DNA of 59,908 bases from Allobosea sp. (GTDB lineage: Bacteria > Pseudomonadota > Alphaproteobacteria > Rhizobiales > Beijerinckiaceae): NCBI RefSeq assembly GCF_030695125.1, contig NZ_JAUYTP010000048.1:1-59908 (forward strand), written 5' to 3'. The notes beneath the pieces are model-generated. The model searched no databases. It had not been told where the DNA came from and saw only the letters and a list, made by a program, of their open reading frames with translations. Positions 1 through 8,651 of the stretch are shown one piece after another. The translations under genes were made by a program, and so were the position numbers. The stretch's first letter is position 1. Every line of letters begins with the position of its first letter.

Positions 1-14
1 GCACCAGAACTCAC

Positions 15-91
<77 letters not shown>

Positions 92-100
92 AAACACACA

Positions 101-134
101 AACCCCCGTCTCAAACAGAGGCGGGGGTTTTGCG
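101..134 (+). terminator. Rho-independent terminator of the tRNA-fMet gene
   Basis: AACCCCCG and CGGGGGTT pair around a short inner TCT/AGA stem and a CAAAC loop, followed by TTTT. The hairpin begins 9 nt after the CCA end of the tRNA. Confidence 0.9.
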
Positions 135-534
135 TTCAGGCCGGCTTCCCCGAAGACCGGCTGCCGCCCCCTTCAGGATCGTGCCCCGCCGGCGTGCGGC
201 GTCTCAAGAACGTTGCTGGGTCACATGCGCCACGCATCGGCACGATCTTGCCGAACAACCTTCGCAGGGCGTCGGTTTCCTCCGGAGCGGTATCGGGATC
301 ACTGAGAGCTTCGTCAGAGCCACGACCCTGGTTTCGTCAATCGCGGCGGTACTCCGCAGGTGGTGGGGTTGGCCGGCGGGTGCGTCCGCGAGTCGTGAAG
401 CCCGACACCCGATCAGGCTTGCTTCAGTGCGCTTGCGCCGATCCCGGTTGCGGCATCACGGGGCGAGAATCCACTGAGAGACAGGTCACGCACGGTTCAG
501 ACGAACCCAGCTCGATCTCCTCTGGCGCGGCAAA
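135..534. other. 400-bp stretch without a recognisable gene
   Basis: Open frames on the plus strand here (for example 130-477 and 194-616) give Arg/Ser-rich, low-complexity translations typical of non-coding frames in GC-rich DNA. I see no ribosome binding site, conserved motif or strong hairpin. The region lies between the tRNA terminator and the 3' end of a TRAP operon read from the other strand. A decayed gene remnant cannot be excluded. Confidence 0.5.
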
Positions 535-1809
535 TCAGCGGAGCATCCGCGGCAGCCACAGCGTCAGGTCGGGCCAGAAGGTGATGATGCCCAGGGCGCC
601 GAACAGCGGGATGTAGAACGGCATCACGGCCTTCAGCACCGCGGGCATCGAGGTCTTGGCGATGTCCGACAACAGGAACAGCGCCAGCCCCAAAGGCGGC
701 GTCAGCAGCCCGATCATCAGGTTGAAGACGAAGATGATGCCGAGATGCACGGGGTCTACCCCCGCCATCACCAGCGGCGCCGAAACCAGTGGCGCCACCA
801 GCAGCGTCGCCGTCGTGCTGTCGAGGAACATGCCGACGATGATCAGCAGCAGGTTGACGATGAGCAGCAGCACGATCGGGTCGGTCGAGATCGAGAGCAG
901 GCTGCGGGTGAAGCTCTGTGGCAGTTGTTCGATGGTCAGGATCCAGCCGAACAGGGCCGCCGCCGAGACGATGATCAGTACGGCCGAGGTCGTCTTCACC
1001 GTGTCGAACAGTGCGAAGCGCAGCCGGGGCCAGCTGAGGCCGCCATAGAAGACCATCGCGATCAGCAGGATGTAGGCGACCGTGATCGAGGCGGCCTCCG
1101 TCGGCGTGAAATAGCCGCCCAGCATGCCGCCGACGAGGAGGAGCGGCGTCATCAGCGCCGGGGCTGCCGGCCAGAAGGTCGTCCAGAGTTCGCGGAAGGT
1201 CGGCCAGCGCTTCGAGCGCGGATGGTTGTTGCGCTTGGCGAGCCAGGCCACGGTCGCCATCAGCATGGCAACATAAAGCAGCGCCGGCAGGATGCCCGCG
1301 ATCAGCAGCTGCACGATGGAGACGCTGGTGACCGAGCCGTAGATGATCAGCGGGATCGAGGGCGGAAAGATCGGCCCGACCACGGCCGACGCTCCGGTGA
1401 TGGCGGCCGAGTAGGCGCGGGTGAAGCCGGCCCTGACCATGGCACGGATCTCGATGCGGCCAAGGCCGCCGATATCGGCGAGCGCGGCGCCCGACGTGCC
1501 CGAGAACACCAGCGAGCCGATGACGTTGACCTGCGCCAGGCCGCCGGGCACGCGACCGCCCAGCGTATGGGCGAAGCGGTAGATATGGCTGGTGATGCCC
1601 GCCTGGTTCATCAGGCTTCCGACGAAGATGAAGACGGGGACAGCCACCAGCGGGAAGGAGTCCAGCGCATAGGTCATGCGCTGCGCGACCAGTTCCAGCG
1701 GGAACCCCGACAACAGCACATAGAGCAGGGCCGGCACCGCAATCGCGACGACGACCGGAAACCCGAAGAGGAACAGCGCCACGAAGGCGAGGATGATGGT
1801 GATCGCCAT
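535..1809 (-). CDS. dctM: TRAP transporter large permease subunit (DctM family), system 1
   Basis: A 424-aa, very hydrophobic protein with about 11-12 membrane segments, the usual DctM length. It forms the Na+-driven translocation channel of a tripartite ATP-independent transporter. DctM-family features are visible: an N-terminal FPVVVAIAVP segment, the FIFVGSLMNQAG region, GPIFPPSIPLIIYG, and the second half with GLLTPPLGLALF. It lies 12 nt downstream of dctQ and is last in a five-gene minus-strand operon: reductase (5419), amidohydrolase, dctP, dctQ, dctM. The substrate is probably an organic acid handled by the two enzymes encoded upstream, but this is inferred only from linkage. Confidence 0.95.
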   Translation of the reverse strand: MAITIILAFVALFLFGFPVVVAIAVPALLYVLLSGFPLELVAQRMTYALDSFPLVAVPVFIFVGSLMNQAGITSHIYRFAHTLGGRVPGGLAQVNVIGSLVFSGTSGAALADIGGLGRIEIRAMVRAGFTRAYSAAITGASAVVGPIFPPSIPLIIYGSVTSVSIVQLLIAGILPALLYVAMLMATVAWLAKRNNHPRSKRWPTFRELWTTFWPAAPALMTPLLLVGGMLGGYFTPTEAASITVAYILLIAMVFYGGLSWPRLRFALFDTVKTTSAVLIIVSAAALFGWILTIEQLPQSFTRSLLSISTDPIVLLLIVNLLLIIVGMFLDSTTATLLVAPLVSAPLVMAGVDPVHLGIIFVFNLMIGLLTPPLGLALFLLSDIAKTSMPAVLKAVMPFYIPLFGALGIITFWPDLTLWLPRMLR

Positions 1810-1821
1810 GATGATCCGCCC

Positions 1822-2424
1822 TCAGTGCTTCATCTCGTCGGGCAGATCGAGCTCGTCTTCGGGCTCGTGCTCCTGCGGGAAGGTGACGTAGAGCGGCCGC
1901 CCCTGGATCGCCTTGGCGGTCTGGATGGCGCATTCGAGGGTGCTCATCGCAAAGCTGATGCAGGCCGCCCCTAGAAAGATCCAATAGGGTATCCCCAGTG
2001 TCGGGGTTGAATTGTCGAGATTGCCGCCGATGGCGACGAAGCTGGCGAGCGTGATCGCCGCGAAGGTCGCGGTCGCGGCAACCGCGCCGATGATCGTCGC
2101 CGCACGCACGACGCTGCGCGGCAGCATCGAGACGATCTCTTCCATCCGGATATTGGCGCCGGCCGAGATGACATAGGGCAGTGCCAGAAACACCGCGCAG
2201 ATCAGCATGAAGCGCGCCAGTTCCTCGACGCCGATGATCGGCATGGCGAAGATTTCGCGCGACACGACCTGGATGAAGGGCAGCGACACCATGGCGATCA
2301 GCATCGCCAGGCTGCCCCAGCGGAACAGCCACCGCATCGGCTCGACGGCGCGGTCGATCCGATAGGTCCGGCTGTCGACGGTCACGGAGACAGGAACGTC
2401 GGGGGCGGTGGCGGAGCTTTGCAA
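1822..2424 (-). CDS. dctQ: TRAP transporter small permease subunit (DctQ family), system 1
   Basis: A 200-aa membrane protein with a hydrophilic N-terminus of about 35 residues followed by four predicted membrane helices, the DctQ topology. The helix starting near residue 36 and the following VVSREIFAMP stretch resemble the first conserved region of the family. The tail after the last helix is charged (EHEPEDELDLPDEMK). DctQ pairs with DctM in the inner membrane and is needed for transport, with no catalytic site of its own. It lies between dctP and dctM; a stable hairpin separates it from dctP. Confidence 0.92.
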   Translation of the reverse strand: MQSSATAPDVPVSVTVDSRTYRIDRAVEPMRWLFRWGSLAMLIAMVSLPFIQVVSREIFAMPIIGVEELARFMLICAVFLALPYVISAGANIRMEEIVSMLPRSVVRAATIIGAVAATATFAAITLASFVAIGGNLDNSTPTLGIPYWIFLGAACISFAMSTLECAIQTAKAIQGRPLYVTFPQEHEPEDELDLPDEMKH

Positions 2425-2494
2425 GAGGCTTCTCTTTGCGGGATGGAGGAGGAGGCAGTGCGGCTCGACCGGACCGAGACCGACGCAGAAAAGC

Positions 2495-2523
2495 GAAAGC
2501 CGGGGCGTGGCGCCCCGGCTTTC
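2495..2523 (-). terminator. Intercistronic hairpin between dctP and dctQ (system 1)
   Basis: A perfect 13-bp stem (GAAAGCCGGGGCG pairing with CGCCCCGGCTTTC) and a 3-nt loop sit just after the dctP stop. On the minus strand it is followed by a short T-rich run. Such hairpins between binding-protein and permease genes usually act as partial terminators or mRNA 3' stabilisers that favour the binding protein. That function is inferred; the structure is seen. Confidence 0.7.
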
Positions 2524-2527
2524 GGTA

Positions 2528-3535
2528 TCACTTCATGGCGCTGATGCGCGCGATGATCGGTGCCCAGGTCGGGAAGTCGGTGTTGACCTGCGCGCTCACC
2601 GATTTGCGGAACTCGTCGACCTTGAGTCCGTCCTTCTCGGTGATGAAGGTCATGCCCTTCTTCTTGAGCTCGTCGATCAGCTTGACCTCGGCCTCGAGCC
2701 CGAGCTTGAGCGTTTCCTCGCCGACCTCGGCCGCGATGGCGGCCACGACGGCGCGATCCTTCTCCGGGATCGACTGCCAGCTGCGCTCGTTGATGAAGAC
2801 CGGCAGCACGTTCTGCATGTGCCCCGTCAGCATCACATGGCTCTGAACCTCATAGAGCTTGTTGGCGTTGATCATGGTGAGCGGATTTTCCTGGCCGATC
2901 ACCATGCCGGTCATCAAGGCGGTCGGCAGTTCGGCGACCTCGACCGGCGTCGGCACTGCGCCCATGCCCTTGATCATCGTCGTCCAGAGCTGCAGCGGGA
3001 CGCCCCGGAAGCGCTTGTCCTTGAGATCGGCGGGGGAATAGACCGCCATCTTCGCGGTCATCTGGCGTGCCCCGCGGTAGAGCCGGCCGACGATGCGGAT
3101 ATTGGCCTGCTTGACCAGCTTCTCCGACATCTCCTTCATGATCTCGGAATTCGCCGGGTCTGTGGCCTTCATCGCATGCGTGCCGTCGCGATAGATGAAG
3201 GGCGCGGCGAAGGCCGCCATTTCCGGCATCAGCCGCGACAGCGAAGCGAATTCATGGTGGGCGAGCGAGATCGCGCCGCTGCGGACGCCGTCGACCGTCT
3301 CCTGCGCGCCACCAAGCTGCGAATTCGGGAAGACCTGAACCTTGACGCGACCTTCCGTGCGCGCCTGAACCCGCTTGGCGAACTCCTCGGCGTACCAGTA
3401 CTGGATGTCGCCCTCCGAGCCGACATGGGCGTAGCGCAGGGTCACCTGGGCTGCCGCGGGGGCGGCGAAACCCGCCGCCAGCGCCAGCGCTGCGACCATG
3501 CTTTTGAGCGTCTGCCTCTTGTTGATCCTGGTCAT
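2528..3535 (-). CDS. dctP: TRAP transporter substrate-binding protein (DctP family), system 1
   Basis: A 335-aa periplasmic solute receptor with a Sec signal peptide (hydrophobic core about residues 12-25, cleavage near AAPAAAQV). The DctP signature is present: LRYAHVG at the mature N-terminus, the domain-linking region around KRFRGVPLQLW, and the GMVIGQENPLTMI block in which the QENP motif lies at the ligand cleft. It binds an organic anion, normally a carboxylate, and delivers it to DctQM encoded downstream. It is third in an operon after an oxidoreductase and an amidohydrolase, 46 nt after the latter. The ligand cannot be named from sequence. Confidence 0.95.
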   Translation of the reverse strand: MTRINKRQTLKSMVAALALAAGFAAPAAAQVTLRYAHVGSEGDIQYWYAEEFAKRVQARTEGRVKVQVFPNSQLGGAQETVDGVRSGAISLAHHEFASLSRLMPEMAAFAAPFIYRDGTHAMKATDPANSEIMKEMSEKLVKQANIRIVGRLYRGARQMTAKMAVYSPADLKDKRFRGVPLQLWTTMIKGMGAVPTPVEVAELPTALMTGMVIGQENPLTMINANKLYEVQSHVMLTGHMQNVLPVFINERSWQSIPEKDRAVVAAIAAEVGEETLKLGLEAEVKLIDELKKKGMTFITEKDGLKVDEFRKSVSAQVNTDFPTWAPIIARISAMK

Positions 3536-3581
3536 CGGTTCCTCCTCCGTTTTTTATGGTGAGCCTTGTCGGTCCGGCGGC

Positions 3582-4505
3582 TCACAGCCGGTAGATGCGC
3601 CGGGCGTTGTCGTGAAACAGCCGGTCGCGGTCGCTTCCAGGCAAGGTCGCCGTCGCGGCGAGAAAGCCCGAGAAGATCGTATCGAAATCGCCGACGAGAC
3701 TGTCGACCGGGAAATTGCTGGCAAACATCGTCCGGTCCAGGCCGAAGATGGCGAGCGCATCGCGGATGACCGGGCCATTGGTCGCGACCGTCCAGGGTCG
3801 ACCCGGCAGGCCGAGGCCGGAGATCTTGAGCGCGACATTGGGCTGCGCCGCCGCGCGCTCCAGGGCCCGCCGCCAGGCCGCAAGCGCTTCCGGGGAGCGA
3901 TCGGCGGGAAGGCCGGTGTGGTTGATCACGATCTGCGTCGCCGGGAAATCTCTCGCCAGATCGGCGGCCGCATCGAGATGCCACCAGGGCGTCTGCAGAT
4001 CGAAGGACAGGCCGTGACGCTCGAGCAGGGCATATCCCTGGCGCCAGGCCGGATCGTCCATGGAGCCGGCGGCGCCACGCTTCGCCTCGGTCGGCCCGGA
4101 GGCTGCCGCGGGCTTGTGCCGGATCCCCCTCACGATCGACACGGAGGCATGGGAGGCGAGCAGCGTGCCGGCATCGGGCGCCGCAAGATCGCACCAGGCG
4201 ACGACGACCGAGGGCAGCCCCTCCGTCTTCGAAACCGCCGCAACCCACCGGCTTTCCTCCGCCGCCTTTTCGCGCGCCCATTCCGCCTCGACATAGACCG
4301 AGGCCACGACCGGCCATCCGGCAAGATCGGCGCGGTAGTCCACAGGCATGTAGTCCCGGCAGATCGCCGAGTAATCGCCGTAGCGGAAAGGCACCCGCTC
4401 ATGCTTCAGCCAGGGCAGATCGTTGGCGAGGTCCCAGACGTGATGATGCGCGTCGATGACGGCGCGCGGTCGGGGGGGAAGGGTGGGCCTCGCCTCGGCG
4501 GTCAT
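3582..4505 (-). CDS. Amidohydrolase-family (amidohydrolase_2) metal-dependent hydrolase
   Basis: A 307-aa TIM-barrel hydrolase. The strand-1 metal motif VIDAHHHVWD begins near residue 16. Later family features are the INHTGLPAD segment and the C-terminal MFASNFPVDSL block. The group includes 2-pyrone-4,6-dicarboxylate lactonase and L-fuconolactonase-like enzymes, which hydrolyse lactones in sugar-acid or aromatic catabolism. Its ATG overlaps the stop of the upstream reductase by 4 nt, implying translational coupling, and dctP follows. Lactone hydrolysis is therefore the likely role, with the imported solute or a derivative as substrate. A different C-O or C-N bond specificity remains possible. 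Confidence 0.85.
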   Translation of the reverse strand: MTAEARPTLPPRPRAVIDAHHHVWDLANDLPWLKHERVPFRYGDYSAICRDYMPVDYRADLAGWPVVASVYVEAEWAREKAAEESRWVAAVSKTEGLPSVVVAWCDLAAPDAGTLLASHASVSIVRGIRHKPAAASGPTEAKRGAAGSMDDPAWRQGYALLERHGLSFDLQTPWWHLDAAADLARDFPATQIVINHTGLPADRSPEALAAWRRALERAAAQPNVALKISGLGLPGRPWTVATNGPVIRDALAIFGLDRTMFASNFPVDSLVGDFDTIFSGFLAATATLPGSDRDRLFHDNARRIYRL

Positions 4506-5419
4506 GGCTTGCCTGCCGCCCGCTGCGCCGCATCATGCTCATAGAGCTTCACCACCGCCGCCGAATCCGTCATCTCGTGGCCGAGTGCGACATAGTCCTT
4601 GTAGCGCTGCACGCCCTGCTCGATGACCTTGAGATCGAGCCCGAGTTCGCGCGAGAAGGCGGAGACCGCCTTGAGATCCTTGAGCAGCTGCCGGGCATAG
4701 CTCGAAGGGGGCTCGAAGGCGCGGGCTTGCATCTGCGGATAAAGCCGCTGCAGCAGACTGGAATCGGCGTGGCCCCCGGCCAGGCATTGCGGCAGGCGCG
4801 CGGCATCGATCCCTGCGGCCTCGGCCAGCATCAGCGCCTCGGCCATCACGACATAGCCGGTGCCAACGATCGCCTGGTTGATGATCTTGGTGGTCTGACC
4901 GGCGCCGACCGGCCCCATCAGCGTGACGTTGCCGGCCATCTGGTCGAGGATTGGCTTGGCCTTGGCGAAATCGGCTTCGGACCCGCCGGCCATCACGGTC
5001 ATGCCCCCGGTGCGGGCGAGCTGTGGGCCTCCGGAGACCGGAGCGTCGATCCAGCCGGCGCCGGTCAGGCTCGCCAGCTTGGCAGCCACCTGGCGGGTGC
5101 CCTCGGGATCGGCGGTCGAGAAGTCGATGACCATCGTCGGGCCGCGGCCGGCAGCCGCGACGCCGTCCTCGGCCAGGATGCAGCGTTCCACCGCGGCCAT
5201 ATGCAGGACGCAGAGCATGACGATGTCGCTCGCCGCTGCGACGTCAGCGGGGCTCGCTGCCGCCGCCGCGCCATGCGGCGCGACGGTGCCGAGCCGCTCG
5301 GGCTCGAGGTTCCAGACGGTGACGGGGTAGCCGAGGTCGAGCAGGCGACGCACCATCGCTTCGCCCATGATGCCGATGCCGATGAACCCGATGCGGGGCA
5401 GGGCGGTGGAGGCGCTCAT
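4502..5419 (-). CDS. NAD(P)-dependent oxidoreductase of the 3-hydroxyisobutyrate dehydrogenase family
   Basis: A 305-aa beta-hydroxyacid dehydrogenase. The N-terminal Rossmann motif GFIGIGIMGEAM lies near residues 11-22; DAPVSGGPQLARTG is the substrate-binding signature; GAGQTTKIINQ carries the conserved catalytic lysine. Family members interconvert 2- or 3-hydroxy acids and semialdehydes or keto acids (3-hydroxyisobutyrate, tartronate semialdehyde, L-threonate). It is the first gene of the operon with an amidohydrolase and TRAP system 1. Two copies of the TTGCATGC-type operator lie in the 209 nt upstream. The exact substrate is unknown. Confidence 0.9.
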   Translation of the reverse strand: MSASTALPRIGFIGIGIMGEAMVRRLLDLGYPVTVWNLEPERLGTVAPHGAAAAASPADVAAASDIVMLCVLHMAAVERCILAEDGVAAAGRGPTMVIDFSTADPEGTRQVAAKLASLTGAGWIDAPVSGGPQLARTGGMTVMAGGSEADFAKAKPILDQMAGNVTLMGPVGAGQTTKIINQAIVGTGYVVMAEALMLAEAAGIDAARLPQCLAGGHADSSLLQRLYPQMQARAFEPPSSYARQLLKDLKAVSAFSRELGLDLKVIEQGVQRYKDYVALGHEMTDSAAVVKLYEHDAAQRAAGKP

Positions 5420-5453
5420 GCGGGCACCCTCCCGTTACGGAGATGAGCACAGG

Positions 5454-5547
5454 TTGCATGCCAAGACTCTCGCCCGATGCCGGTCTCAGTCATCGATTTG
5501 GCTCCTTTTCGTCCGGCTGGTCTCAGGCCGACAATCTTGCATGCCAG
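5454..5547. promoter_or_regulatory. Two TTGCATGC-type operator-like sites upstream of the reductase/TRAP-1 operon
   Basis: TTGCATGCCA at 5454-5463 and CTTGCATGCCAG at 5536-5547 each differ by one base from the perfect palindrome CTTGCATGCAAG found at 11591, 20599 and, minus one end base, 19727. They sit 35 and 118 nt upstream of the start codon at 5419, in the only gap of this part of the cluster large enough for a promoter. A GntR/FCD repressor, most likely the one at 19829-20587, is the proposed binder. Confidence 0.55.
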
Positions 5548-5628
5548 ATTTCAGATGTCAGCAGATTGCGCGGCCCGAGGGCTCGATGCGCGATGTTGAA
5601 GTGGATGTCGGTTGGCGCGCCGTTCCGG

Positions 5629-6411
5629 TCAGCGCCCCGTCCAACTCGGCAGCGCCTTGGTCCTGGCCAGGAACGCCTGCACGCCGCGCCGGAAATCATC
5701 GCTGCCGTAGACCCTGTCGATCAGTGCATCGACATCGGGCAGCGCCTCCAGCGTCATGCGCCGCAGCGTCTCCTTGGTGGTGCGGGTGGTCAGCGGCGCG
5801 TTCTCGGCGGCGCGGCGGCACAAGGCCACGATCTCGGCGTCCATTGCCTCGCGCTCGACCACGCGCAGCAGGAACCCGCCGGCGACAAGCTCAGGCGCCG
5901 TGATGATCTCGCCCAGCAGCACCATGCGCCGCGCCATCGCCACGCCGATCGCGCCGCCGATGCGCGCGAGGCTGAGCGCAGACAGGCAGTTGCCCAAAGT
6001 GCGGCCGATCGGCGAGCCGAAGCGGGCATCGGGCGTGGCGATACGGAAGTCGCAAGCCGCTGCGATGTTCAGGCCACCGCCGACCGCCCAACCATCGACA
6101 GCGGCTATAGTCGTGACCGGAATGGCGTCGAGCGCGCGCATGCAGTCGTCGATCTCCTGCTCATAGGCGATGCCGTCGGCGCCGCTCGTGAACGTGGCGA
6201 AGCCCGAGATATCGGTGCCCGAGACGAAGGCCTTGCCGCCCGTGCCGCGGAAGACCGCGACGCGGATGGTCGGATCGTCGGCAATGGCGCGCGCGGCGTC
6301 GCGCATGTCCAGCCACATCTGCTTCGTCAGGGCGTTGAAGGCCTGGGGATTGTCGAAGCGGATATGCGCGACGTCGCCGGCCGTCTCGAAAACGATGCGC
6401 GAACCGGTCAT
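5629..6411 (-). CDS. Enoyl-CoA hydratase/isomerase family protein
   Basis: A 260-aa crotonase-fold protein. The start at 6411 is chosen because MTGSRIVFE aligns with family N-termini and its ATG overlaps the CoA-transferase stop by 4 nt; the open frame continues upstream but only inside the neighbouring gene. The oxyanion-hole region FRGTGGKAFVSGTDIS and the second motif AVDGWAVGGGLNIAAACD are present, with RFGSPIGRTLGN after it. Instead of the usual catalytic Glu pair, the second-motif position after GRTLGN is less clear, so hydratase versus isomerase or lyase activity is open. It is co-transcribed with the CaiB gene and likely acts on the CoA ester made by it. Confidence 0.9.
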   Translation of the reverse strand: MTGSRIVFETAGDVAHIRFDNPQAFNALTKQMWLDMRDAARAIADDPTIRVAVFRGTGGKAFVSGTDISGFATFTSGADGIAYEQEIDDCMRALDAIPVTTIAAVDGWAVGGGLNIAAACDFRIATPDARFGSPIGRTLGNCLSALSLARIGGAIGVAMARRMVLLGEIITAPELVAGGFLLRVVEREAMDAEIVALCRRAAENAPLTTRTTKETLRRMTLEALPDVDALIDRVYGSDDFRRGVQAFLARTKALPSWTGR

Positions 6412-7598
6412 TGCGCAGCCTCGGCCTTGCGAGCCTGCTTGATCAGCCCCTTGCGGAGCAACTCCTCGCGAATTTCGTCGCCATGCTGGTCTAGCAGAGG
6501 CGGGGGCAGGCGGATTTCCTGGGGCGTCCCGCTGAGCTTGACCGGGAAGCCCAGGGCCTTGAACTCGCCCTCGACCGGATGGGGGATGGTCTTGACCATC
6601 TCGCGCGCCACGGCCTGTTCGCTTTCCACGGCCTGCGCATAGTCGAGAATCGGCGCGGTCGGCACACCGGCCTCGATCAGCGCGTCGATCCATTGCTGCT
6701 TGGTGCGGCTGCGGAAGGTCGGCGCCATCGCCTCGATCAGCGCGATGCGGTTGATGATGCGGTTGGCATTGGTCGCGAAGCGCTCTTCCAGTTGCAGCTC
6801 CTCGCGCCCGATCGCCTTGATCAGCTTGAGCCACAGCCCCTGATTGGCGGCGCCGATGACGAACCAGCCATCCGAGGCCTCGACCGCCTGGTAGGGCGCC
6901 GACATGCGGTTGGCCGAACCGATCGGGATCGGCGAGCGGCCGGTGCCCCAGAGTTCGGTCGTCTCCCAGACCGAGAGGGCGAGCGCCGCCTCGAACAGCG
7001 AGGCGTCGATGAACTGGCCGACGTTGGAGGTCTGGCGGCCGATGATCGCGCTCAGGATCGCATAGGCGCTGAACAGCCCTGCACCCAGGTCGGCGACGGG
7101 GATGGAGTTCTTCGCCGGCTCCATGCCCGGAAATCCGTTGGAGCTGAGCACGCCGGAGACGGCCTGCGCCATCAGGTCGAAACCGGGGCGCTGCGACCAG
7201 GGGCCGGTCTGGCCGAAGCCGGAGATGCTGGCATAGACCAGGCGTGGATTGATGGCGCGCAGCGTCTCGTAATCCATGCCCAGACGCGCGGCCACGCCGG
7301 GGCGGGCATTCTCCACGAGGACGTCGGCCGTTTGTACCAGCCCGTAGAGAACCTCGCGGTCTTCTTCCTGCTTGAGGTCGAGCGTGATGCTGCGCTTGTT
7401 GCGGTTCAGCGCCAGGAAGCCCGGGCTGTCGGCGCCCTTCAGCCGGAACCCCATCGACAGGCGAGTCGAATCGCCGGTGCCCGGCGGCTCGATCTTGATG
7501 ACGTCTGCGCCCATATCCGCCAGCAGCATGCAGCAGAAGGGGCCCGCCATCACTTGCGAGATGTCGAGCACGCGAATGCCCGCGAGTGGCAGTGCCAT
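6408..7598 (-). CDS. CaiB/BaiF-family (class III) CoA-transferase
   Basis: A 396-aa family III CoA-transferase, full length. It opens with LPLAGIRVLDISQVMAGPF; GADVIKIEPPGTGD and the NKRSITLDLK segment follow. The conserved catalytic aspartate is in FDLMAQAVSG. The start at 7598 is preferred over an ATG six codons upstream because GGGAGGAG lies 8 nt before it. It activates an organic acid by transferring CoA from a donor such as succinyl-CoA, and the next gene encodes a crotonase-fold enzyme for the product. A perfect ATCCTATAGGAT palindrome lies 119 nt upstream. Confidence 0.93.
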   Translation of the reverse strand: MALPLAGIRVLDISQVMAGPFCCMLLADMGADVIKIEPPGTGDSTRLSMGFRLKGADSPGFLALNRNKRSITLDLKQEEDREVLYGLVQTADVLVENARPGVAARLGMDYETLRAINPRLVYASISGFGQTGPWSQRPGFDLMAQAVSGVLSSNGFPGMEPAKNSIPVADLGAGLFSAYAILSAIIGRQTSNVGQFIDASLFEAALALSVWETTELWGTGRSPIPIGSANRMSAPYQAVEASDGWFVIGAANQGLWLKLIKAIGREELQLEERFATNANRIINRIALIEAMAPTFRSRTKQQWIDALIEAGVPTAPILDYAQAVESEQAVAREMVKTIPHPVEGEFKALGFPVKLSGTPQEIRLPPPLLDQHGDEIREELLRKGLIKQARKAEAAQ

Positions 7599-7716
7599 CG
7601 GATCTACTCCTCCCAATGTCGGCGCTCTGCCGGAGCAGGAAGCGCCGTCCGCATTTTCGCGGCCTTATTGAGCTGACATCAGTCGACGTTCAGCTAGTGT
7701 ATGCGACATTCTGTAT

Positions 7717-7728
7717 ATCCTATAGGAT
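7717..7728. promoter_or_regulatory. ATCCTATAGGAT palindrome upstream of the CoA-transferase gene
   Basis: A perfect 12-bp palindrome between the GntR gene (it overlaps that gene's stop codon) and the CoA-transferase start. The same sequence occurs at 11468-11479, and with one change at 8529-8540. Its position fits control of the CoA-transferase/hydratase operon by the adjacent GntR protein. Confidence 0.6.
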
Positions 7729-8507
7729 TAGGGGTGGCTGTCTCCCGTGTCAATCCGGCGCGGCGGGGTGCCGGCAGGGCCCGGCAACGCATCGTCATGA
7801 TGATCCAGCGCGGCCGCCATGCGCTGACGCGACGCTTCGAGATGGGCGCGCATCGCGGCCTCGGCTGCATCGGGGTCGCGCGCCAGCAGGGCGCTCACGA
7901 TGGCGGCATGTTCCTGAAGCGCCCGTTCGGGGGCGTTGGTGCGAAACAGGAAGCGGAAGATGTGCAGATGGACGTGCAGCCCTTCGATCGTCTGCGCGAT
8001 GAAGCGGTTGCCGCTGGCGCTGGCGACGAGGTGGTGCAGCCGCGCATCGCCTTCGGCGAACAGCGCATAGTCGGTCTCGTCGCCACCGGCGACCCGAGCC
8101 ATCTGCTCGGACAAGGTCGTCAGCGCATCGAAACTCTGCTGGTTGCTGCGCAGCGCGGCGAAGGCCGCGGCCCGCGGCTCGATCAGAAGCCGCATTTCGA
8201 AGAGATCATCGATCTCCGGCCGGGTCAAAAGCTCGGCGGCCCGGAACCCGACATTGGGAATCTTGTAGGCGAGTTTCTGGGCTTCGAGCAGCGTCAGCGC
8301 CTCGCGGATCGGCGTCGGCGATATCTGCAGATCGCGCGAAAGCGCTTCGATCCCGATATGGGCGCCGGGCGCGATCTTCATCGTCACGAGCATCGACAAC
8401 AGTTGCTCATAAGCGAGTTCGACCAGCGATTTGGGATAGGCAAGCGGTTGCTCTCTCAGCGTGACGAGGCGAGAAAAAGCGGGCGACGCGGGTGTCTTGG
8501 CGACCAT
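7728..8507 (-). CDS. GntR-family transcriptional regulator with FCD ligand domain (regulator 1)
   Basis: A 259-aa regulator. A winged helix-turn-helix occupies about residues 28-95, with the recognition region ALSRDLQISPTPIREALTLLE. The C-terminal FCD domain is all-helical, and its metal/ligand histidines are visible in DARLHHLVASASGN and in EHAAIVSALLARD. FCD regulators usually repress catabolic operons and are released by an organic acid. It lies between the CoA-transferase operon and the aldehyde dehydrogenase operon, all on one strand. A near-palindromic ATGCTATAGGAT 22 nt before its start suggests autoregulation. Confidence 0.93.
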   Translation of the reverse strand: MVAKTPASPAFSRLVTLREQPLAYPKSLVELAYEQLLSMLVTMKIAPGAHIGIEALSRDLQISPTPIREALTLLEAQKLAYKIPNVGFRAAELLTRPEIDDLFEMRLLIEPRAAAFAALRSNQQSFDALTTLSEQMARVAGGDETDYALFAEGDARLHHLVASASGNRFIAQTIEGLHVHLHIFRFLFRTNAPERALQEHAAIVSALLARDPDAAEAAMRAHLEASRQRMAAALDHHDDALPGPAGTPPRRIDTGDSHP

Positions 8508-8528
8508 CGATGCGAACCTGAGGGCACG

Positions 8529-8540
8529 ATGCTATAGGAT
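8529..8540. promoter_or_regulatory. Imperfect ATCCTATAGGAT operator upstream of GntR regulator 1
   Basis: ATGCTATAGGAT has one mismatch to the perfect palindrome at 7717 and 11468. It starts 22 nt before the regulator's start codon, a usual position for an autoregulatory operator. Confidence 0.5.
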
Positions 8541-8651
8541 ATTGGCTTTCCCTTCGCGCTCCAACCCCGTTCACGCAGCGACCGAGCCGGTCGCATCGTC
8601 GTCTCGGCCGCATCCGGGACGCGACGCCAGCGCGGCGTATCCCGGGAGGCC

